A DNA stretch of 64,000 nt, taken from Micromonospora rhizosphaerae. GTDB lineage: Bacteria; Actinomycetota; Actinomycetes; Mycobacteriales; Micromonosporaceae. Of the stretch, positions 58,826-64,000 are shown piece by piece. The notes under the pieces are model-generated. The model saw nothing but the letters and a program-made list of their open reading frames with translations. It did not search any database and was not told where the DNA came from. The stretch's first letter is position 1. Every line of letters begins with the position of its first letter. The position numbers were made by a program, and so were the translations under genes. The DNA lies in the NCBI RefSeq assembly GCF_900091465.1, contig NZ_FMHV01000002.1, positions 5,580,001 to 5,644,000 on the forward strand, read 5' to 3'.

Positions 58826-60793
58826 TTATCGGCCGACCTGGGCTGGAGTACGGATCTCCGGCTCGCTGCGGCTGGACTCCAGCTGCCACGGCACGCTGGT
58901 CACCATGACGCCCCGCTGGTAGAGCAGTCGGGCCTTCAGCCGCAACGCCGACTGGTTGTGCAGCACGTGCTCCCACCAGCGGCCGACGACGTACTCGGGG
59001 ATGTAGACGATGATCAGGTCACGCGGGTGCTCCTTGCGCAGACTGTCGATGAAGGCCAGCGCGGACCCGGTGATGTCCCGGTATGGGGAGTCCACGATGG
59101 TCAGCGGCACCCGGATGTCGTGCTCGTCCCACTCCGTCTGCAGCTGGCGCACCTCCTCTGGAGTGATCGCCACGGTCAGCGCGGTGAGCGTGTCCGGCCG
59201 GGTCGCGCGGGCGTAGGCGAGCGCCCGGATCGTCGGCCGGTGCAGGCGGGAGACCAGTACCACCGCGTGGATGCGGCTGGGCAGCACCATGCCGCCCGGT
59301 TCCGGTGCCAGCTCGGTGGCCACGCGGTCGTAGTGGCGGCGGATCGCCCGCATCATCGCGAACAGCACCGGGATCGCGATCACCACGAGGTACGCGCCGT
59401 GGGTGAACTTGGTGATGGTGACGATGACCAGGACGAGGCCGGTGAAGACGGCGCCGAACGCGTTGATCAGCCGGGAGCGGTGCATATGCCGCCGTCGTCC
59501 AGGATCGCGTTCGGTGCGCAGCAGCCTGTTCCAGTGTCGGACCATGCCGGTCTGCGACAGTGTGAACGAGGTGAACACGCCGAGGATGTAGAGCTGGATA
59601 AGGCTGGTGACCGAGCCCTTGTACGCGTAGATCAGCGCGCCGGCGACCAGCGCCAGCAGCAGGATGCCGTTGGAGAACGCCAACCGGTCGCCCCGGGTGT
59701 GCAGCTGACGGGGCAGGTAGCGGTGCTCGGCTAGGATCGAGCCGAGCAGCGGGAAGCCGTTGAAGGCCGTGTTCGCCGCCAGGATGAGGATCAGGGCGGT
59801 GACCGCCTGGATGTAGAAGAACATGGGCGAGCTGGTGCCGCCGAAGATGGCCGCCGCGAGCTGCGCGATGACGGTCCGCTGCGCCGAGGTGGCACAGTCG
59901 CCGGGGTAGCCGACGAGGTCGCAGGTGTTCTCCACGTAGTGCACCTTCGCGATGAGCGCCAAGGCGGTGATGCCGCCGAACATGGTGATCGACAGCGCGC
60001 CCATGGCGAGCATCGTGCGGGCCGCGTTTTCGCCCTTGGGCGCCTTGAACGCTGGCACGCCGTTGGAGATCGCCTCCGCGCCGGTCAGCGCAGTGCAGCC
60101 CGACGAGAAGGCACGCAGCGCCAGGAACAGCAGGGCCAGGCCGGTCAGGTTGGCGTGTCCCGGCTCGGGCGCGACGGACCAGGCGGCGCTCTCGGCCAGC
60201 GGCGTGTCCCCGAACGCGATCCGGACGAAACCGGTGACGACCAGGACCAGCACGCCGAGGACGAACAGATAGGTCGGCACAGCGAAGATCCGGCCGGACT
60301 CGCGTACGCCCCGCAGGTTCATCGCCGTGAGCAGCGCGATAAAGCCCAGGTTGATCGGCACCCGCCACGGGTTGAGGTCGGGAAACGCGGAGATGATGTT
60401 GTCCACGCCAGCGGCCACGGACACCGCCACCGTCATGATGTAGTCGACCAGCAAAGCACCCGCCACCACCAGCCCGGCTGACGGGCCGAGGTTCCGGGTC
60501 GCCACCTCATAGGAGCCGCCGCCGGACGGGTACGCCCGCACGACCTGCCGGTAGGAGAGGACCACCACCGCCAGCAGCACGATGACTGCCAACCCGATCC
60601 ACGGAGCCAGGTACAGATAGGCCAGCCCACCCAGCGTCAGGACCAGCAGAATCTCCTGCGTGGCGTATGCGACCGAGGAAAGCGGGTCACTAGCGAAGAC
60701 GGGCAACGCGATCCGCTTGGACAGCAACTGCTCGCCGAGCCGGTCGGTGCGCAGCGGCGTGCCGACCAGCAAGCGCTTCAAGAGTTCGAACAC
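58826..60793 (-). CDS. KimA-like potassium importer (APC superfamily)
   Basis: A 655-residue membrane protein with about twelve hydrophobic segments. LSKRIALPVFASDPLSSVAY and ATQEILLVLTLGGLAYLYLA, then YPSGGGSYEVATRNLGPSAG, are family landmarks of KimA (YdaO) high-affinity potassium transporters; a cytoplasmic C-terminal domain starts near VVLVSRLHRPTIRALAYARA. GTG 60793 is chosen because the family usually starts a few residues before the LLVGTPLRTDRLGEQ segment; ATG 60841 is an in-frame alternative. Co-transcribed with the Kdp-type sensor system, which may control it. Confidence 0.85.
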   Translation of the reverse strand: MFELLKRLLVGTPLRTDRLGEQLLSKRIALPVFASDPLSSVAYATQEILLVLTLGGLAYLYLAPWIGLAVIVLLAVVVLSYRQVVRAYPSGGGSYEVATRNLGPSAGLVVAGALLVDYIMTVAVSVAAGVDNIISAFPDLNPWRVPINLGFIALLTAMNLRGVRESGRIFAVPTYLFVLGVLVLVVTGFVRIAFGDTPLAESAAWSVAPEPGHANLTGLALLFLALRAFSSGCTALTGAEAISNGVPAFKAPKGENAARTMLAMGALSITMFGGITALALIAKVHYVENTCDLVGYPGDCATSAQRTVIAQLAAAIFGGTSSPMFFYIQAVTALILILAANTAFNGFPLLGSILAEHRYLPRQLHTRGDRLAFSNGILLLALVAGALIYAYKGSVTSLIQLYILGVFTSFTLSQTGMVRHWNRLLRTERDPGRRRHMHRSRLINAFGAVFTGLVLVIVTITKFTHGAYLVVIAIPVLFAMMRAIRRHYDRVATELAPEPGGMVLPSRIHAVVLVSRLHRPTIRALAYARATRPDTLTALTVAITPEEVRQLQTEWDEHDIRVPLTIVDSPYRDITGSALAFIDSLRKEHPRDLIIVYIPEYVVGRWWEHVLHNQSALRLKARLLYQRGVMVTSVPWQLESSRSEPEIRTPAQVGR

Positions 60794-60817
60794 GGCTCCA
60801 ACATCGGGCCGCCGCCC

Positions 60818-60882
60818 GCCAAGATCCGCGAATCTTGACATCTTCTTAACACCGCAGCGGGTCATCTTTACGCGATCTTGGC
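60818..60882. promoter_or_regulatory. inverted repeats upstream of the KimA-like gene
   Basis: GCCAAGATC (60818-60826) and GATCTTGGC (60874-60882) are perfect arms 47 bases apart, and CAAGAT/ATCTTG (60820-60837) forms a compact inner dyad. They flank the in-frame ATG at 60841. Possible binding sites of the adjacent KdpE-like regulator; not a terminator. No recognisable c-di-AMP (ydaO) riboswitch was found up to 61084. Confidence 0.4.
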
Positions 60883-61084
60883 GGCTCTGTTCGTCACCCG
60901 CCGAAACCGGCGAATTGACGCCCGTAGCGCCGGACGTGGCTTGGTGGTACTGCGGCCTCGCCCCTGGAAACTGAGTCGGCCTGTTCGGCGTGGCCCGGCT
61001 GCTCCCGCGAACTACCGGCTGCGCTGCGTACCACCGCGCAGCTCGCCTGTATAGCGCCGCATCGATGGAATTGGCGACACAATC

Positions 61085-62286
61085 ATGAGAATCTCACCGC
61101 CAAGCCGCAAACGGACCGATCCGGGCCCCACCGGACAGGCCGGGACGTGAGGGATGCTCGGTTGGACGAGGGGCGGCCGATCAACCAGGTGGCGCGTGAG
61201 CTCGGGATGAGTCACGAGACGCTGCGGAACTGGGTCCGTGCTACCGAACGCCAGGGCGAGCCGGCCGACGGCGCGTCGCGTGACGGGTTGTCAGTGGCGG
61301 ACAAGGACGCCGAGATCGCTCGGCTGCGTCGCGAGGTGGCTGAGCTGCGGCAGGAGAAGGAGATCCTGCGGAAGGCAGCCGCCTATTTCGCGAAGGAGAT
61401 GGATCGGTGACCAGCCCACCGCGCGACCTGAAGCGTCAAGCGGCTGTGCCGGATCCTGGCCGTTTCCCGCTCCGGGTTTTACCGCTGGGTCGCCAGCGAG
61501 CCGGCCCGTCAGGCTCGCGCCGCCGCCGAGGATGTCCTCGCCAAGCAGATCAAGGTCATCCATGCCGACTCCGGTGGCGCCTACGGGTCGCCGCGGGTGA
61601 CCTCGAGCTGTGGGCTCACGGGGTGCGGGTCAATCGCAAGCGGGTGGAGCGGATCATGCGGCAGCGGGATGTCGTGGGCCGGCACCTGCGCCGCCGCAAA
61701 CGCACCACCGTCGCCGATGCGGCCGCCCCGCCGGTGCCGGACCTGATCGGCCGGGACTTCACCGCCAGCGCGCCCGACCAGCGGTGGTGCGGCGACATAA
61801 CCTACCTGCACGTCGGTGGCGGCTGGTTGTATCTGGCCACGGTCATCGACATCGCCACCCGCCGGCTGATCGGCTGGTCGATCAACACCCACATGCGCAG
61901 CAGCCTGGTCATCGACGCTCTCGACGCCGCGGTCGCTGCCCGCGGCGGCCGGGTCGAAGGGGTGATCTTTCACTCGGACAGGGGCGCCCAATACAGCAGC
62001 GGCCGCTTCGCCGACGCCTGCCGCCGCCACGGTGTCCGCCGCTCGATGGGCCGGATCGGATCGTCGTATGACAACGCCCTGGCCGAGGCGTTCTTTGCCA
62101 CCCCTCAAACGAGAGTTGGACGTCGACCACCGCCGCTGGACCACCGAGGCCGACGCCCGCCGCGACCTGTTCCGGTGGATCGCCTTCTACAACCACCGCC
62201 GCCGCCACTCCGTGCTGGGCTACCTCAGCCCCGCCGACTACGAACAGGCCCTCACAGCGACTACGCTGCACCACATCGCGGCATAA
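61085..62286 (+). pseudogene. IS3-family element genes orfA and orfB, multiply frameshifted
   Basis: OrfA starts MRISPPSRKRTD in one frame and continues VRDARLDEGRPINQVARELG and LRREVAELRQEKEILRKAAA in another (61147-61410), giving helix-turn-helix and coiled coil. OrfB pieces follow in three frames: LCRILAVSRSGFYRWVASEP, VNRKRVERIMRQRDVVGRHL with RWCGDITYLHVGGGWLYLAT and VIFHSDRGAQYSSGRFADAC, then KRELDVDHRRWTTEADARRD and HSVLGYLSPADYEQAL to the stop. All catalytic regions survive but no continuous OrfB exists. Clear terminal repeats were not found. Confidence 0.8.
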
Positions 62287-62320
62287 CCCGGTGTCCACAT
62301 CCCGGGGGAACCTCAGGTAA

Positions 62321-63364
62321 GTGGCTGTGGAACGAAATCTTCTGAACAGGGTGGTCGCGGCGGCGACATTGGCCGCGCTGCTGGCGCTGTCAGGGTGCAC
62401 GCTGCCTTGGCGGGCGAACGGGTCGGGCACGACCCGGCCGCCCGGCACCCGACTCGACCTGCCCCGGGGCGACCTGGCGGCGGTGGCGTGGCTGCCGGAC
62501 GGGTACCTCTACACCCTCCGGCAGCCGCCGGACGTCGGCACCCCCACCGAAATCTGGCGGGCACGGCCCGGGCAGAAAGCCTCCCGGCTGACCCTGCCCG
62601 GCATGGAGGGCTGCACCCGGGTCGACTACCTGCTGCCCCACGCCCTACCCGACGGGCGGCTCGGCCTGGCCCGTTTCTGCCAGGCCGAGCAGTCCCGCAT
62701 CGACCTGGTCGCCGCCGACCCCACTAGCGGGCGGCTGGAGGTCCTGGCGCCGCTGGGCGACGTCAACCCGACCGGGGTCACCTGGCACCGCGACCTCACC
62801 ACCGGGTTCGTCACGCACGGCTCCGGCATCTGCGACGGGTTCGCGCCGCTGACCCGGCAGGGCCCCGGCAGCTTCGGCGCACCGGTCACCCTCGACGGGC
62901 ACACCTGGGCCCTCGATGAGGATTTCCGACGCTCCGGGGCGGACGACTGCCGGGCCGACGGGCGGGCCTTCGCCGCCACCCTCACCCCGGACGGGCAGCG
63001 GCTGCTGTTCCTGGCCGTACCGCAGGCCCAAGGGCACAGCGGGCAACGCCGCATCGACTTCCCGACCAGCGTCTGGGTCCGCGACCTGCCCGACGGCAAG
63101 CCACACGTTCTGGCCCGCGGATTCACCACGACCACAGGCATGGCCATCGACCCGGACGGGCGGCACCTGGCCATCGCCGGACGCCGCGGCGACCAGCACG
63201 GGGTCTGGCTGGTCGACACCGGTACCGGCGCGACGCGCACAATCACCGGCGCCTCGTTGTACGGGGCGGTGTTCTCACCCGACGGCCGGCAATTGGCCGC
63301 CCTGTACCGGCCCGGCAAGTACGAGGACTTCGACGCACAACTGTGGGTCTTCGACGCGCCCTGA
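62321..63364 (+). CDS. lipoprotein with beta-propeller-like (PD40/TolB-like) repeats
   Basis: A 347-residue exported lipoprotein of unknown function. The signal (VVAAATLAALLALSGC) ends in lipobox LSGC near residue 26. Repeated units such as LAAVAWLPDGYLYTL, AATLTPDGQRLLFLAV, MAIDPDGRHLAIAG and AVFSPDGRQLAALY have the xPDGxxLA pattern of propeller blades. GTG 62321 starts 35 bases after the IS3 stop. Possibly a scaffold or sugar/peptide-binding protein at the cell surface. Confidence 0.75.
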   Translation: MAVERNLLNRVVAAATLAALLALSGCTLPWRANGSGTTRPPGTRLDLPRGDLAAVAWLPDGYLYTLRQPPDVGTPTEIWRARPGQKASRLTLPGMEGCTRVDYLLPHALPDGRLGLARFCQAEQSRIDLVAADPTSGRLEVLAPLGDVNPTGVTWHRDLTTGFVTHGSGICDGFAPLTRQGPGSFGAPVTLDGHTWALDEDFRRSGADDCRADGRAFAATLTPDGQRLLFLAVPQAQGHSGQRRIDFPTSVWVRDLPDGKPHVLARGFTTTTGMAIDPDGRHLAIAGRRGDQHGVWLVDTGTGATRTITGASLYGAVFSPDGRQLAALYRPGKYEDFDAQLWVFDAP

Positions 63365-63401
63365 CCACCGCCCGCCCTGACAGCACCTGCCTGCGATGGC
63401 A

Positions 63402-63440
63402 CCGGCCTGAGCTTGCCGTCCACCGACAAGCTCAGGCCGG
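63402..63440. terminator. 14-base-pair hairpin after the lipoprotein gene
   Basis: CCGGCCTGAGCTTG (63402-63415) and CAAGCTCAGGCCGG (63427-63440) pair perfectly around an eleven-base loop, 38 bases beyond the lipoprotein stop. Likely its terminator. Bases 63441-63612 show nothing further. Confidence 0.7.
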
Positions 63441-63612
63441 GGCGTTGTACCGCCGGGACAGCGAGGGAACCGGCACGTTCAACGGTCGAACCACACGACG
63501 AGCCGGCAGTTCTCGCTGCCGTGCAGCCGGGCGAGCACCGCCATGTCCTCCACACGGGTCTCCGCTCGCCATGCTGGGTCTGCTGCACCGCAGCCGATAG
63601 CCGGGCCGCGGG

Positions 63613-63897
63613 CTACTTGACGGGGGTCTTGAAGTAGTCGGCCGGCCGGCCGGCCGGCCGGCCGTGCTCGTCAATCCAGCCGCCGGCGCGCGTCTCGTCC
63701 CGGCTGAGGTGACGCTGCAGCGGGGTGAGGATGGCGCCGGGATGCACCGAGCTCACGCGGATGCCGTGCGGTTGGCCGAGCACGTCGAGATGGGCGGCGA
63801 ACAGGGCGTTGGCGGCCTTCGACTGCCCGTAGGCGGCCCAGTGGTCGTACGGCTGCCGGACGAAGAAGGGGTGGTCCTAGCGGATCGGGGCGGCCAT
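63613..63897 (-). pseudogene. short-chain dehydrogenase fragment with in-frame amber stop
   Basis: The frame reads FFVRQPYDHWAAYGQSKAAN, containing the SDR catalytic YxxxK as YGQSK, then GIRVSSVHPGAILTPLQRHL and GGWIDEHG, as in oxidoreductase-type SDRs. A TAG at 63877-63879 precedes it where the family has a tryptophan (PIRWDD). The sequence then runs into a six-unit GGCC repeat and ends FKTPVK, short of the normal C-terminus. The nucleotide-binding half is absent. Confidence 0.7.
63640..63664. repeat. tetranucleotide repeat (GGCC)6G
   Basis: Six uninterrupted GGCC units inside the SDR fragment, encoding alternating Gly-Arg-Pro-Ala. Copy-number slippage would change frame. Confidence 0.9.
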
Positions 63898-64000
63898 CTC
63901 GTCGCCGGTATCGGTGTGGACGAGGTATCCCCCGTCGCGGCGAGGGTGCACGGCCATGACGCGGGTGCGGGTGCGGATGTCGACGTCCGAGGTCTGGCAA
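63898..64000 (-). pseudogene. possible FAD-dependent oxidoreductase fragment fused to the SDR fragment
   Basis: Upstream of the SDR part the same frame reads VDIRTRTRVMAVHPRRDGGY then LVHTDTGDE. This resembles a beta-strand region of flavin monooxygenase-like proteins, not the start of an SDR, so the locus looks chimeric. Too little is visible for certainty; the window ends here. Confidence 0.3.

Noticed and set aside
60842..61084. Possible c-di-AMP (ydaO) riboswitch upstream of the KimA-like gene
   Set aside because: KimA genes often have one, but the conserved purine-rich blocks of the riboswitch could not be found on the minus strand here. An Rfam covariance search would be decisive.
35390..63879. 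Amber recoding, because several broken genes (35390, 44779, 48020, 63877) are stopped by TAG
   Set aside because: All four lie in genes that are also truncated or frameshifted, and each TAG is one transition away from TGG or CAG. No suppressor tRNA or pyrrolysine gene was seen. Simple decay explains it.
1..64000. CRISPR arrays, tRNA or rRNA genes, toxin-antitoxin pairs, NRPS/PKS genes
   Set aside because: No regularly spaced repeats, no cloverleaf or rRNA signatures, no paired small toxin and antitoxin genes and no large modular synthases were recognised. A dedicated scan would be needed to exclude a cryptic case.

Overview
The window is strongly G+C-rich, uses many GTG starts, packs genes into operons with ATGA/GTGA overlaps, and carries lipoprotein signals, an L,D-transpeptidase, DrrAB-type exporters and actinobacterial insertion sequences. 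This points to an actinomycete chromosome, plausibly Micromonosporales or a relative. That placement is inference; no rRNA or tRNA gene was seen.

Left part (1-10.4 kb): the end of a sugar isomerase gene is followed by two (alpha/alpha)6-type glycosidases, a remnant of a carbohydrate-binding domain, and a complete four-gene glycine betaine/choline-type ABC importer on the minus strand with two palindromes upstream. A frameshifted ISL3 transposase and a GIY-YIG-like protein follow.

Catabolic locus (11-26.6 kb): a minus-strand operon (dehydrogenase stub, sugar isomerase, glycosidase, medium-chain dehydrogenase, cupin protein) faces a plus-strand run: sugar-binding lipoprotein, two permeases, ROK regulator, PmoA/DUF6807 protein, isomerase, Gfo/Idh/MocA oxidoreductase, DUF993 aldolase-like protein, second isomerase, glycerate kinase. 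Together they read as uptake, oxidation, isomerisation, carbon-carbon cleavage and entry of glycerate into glycolysis for an unidentified sugar or glycoside. This is the best candidate for an undescribed pathway.

Middle (27-46.5 kb): a DrrAB exporter with divergent TetR, methyltransferase and small-molecule kinase; a metal-response module (MerR, ArsR, CDF transporter, MerT-like and YnfA proteins) with a classic MerR-type promoter; a cell-wall region (L,D-transpeptidase, C39-like proteins, broken NlpC/P60 gene); decayed M56 peptidase and integrase genes; and a MarR-controlled efflux and redox region.

Right part (46.8-64 kb): intact IS630, remnants of IS701, IS3, IS110 and IS6 elements, a ferritin-like protein, a GroEL tail fragment, an NRAMP metal transporter, an orphan trpBA pair beside a GntR regulator with repeated palindromes, a KdpDE-type two-component system beside a KimA-like potassium permease, another decayed IS3 element, a lipoprotein, and a chimeric oxidoreductase remnant at the edge.

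Frameshifts and premature stops are frequent but concentrated in mobile elements and already truncated genes, while operon genes stay open. This suggests an accessory, decaying chromosomal region rather than poor sequence, although a few single-base homopolymer shifts need raw-read confirmation.
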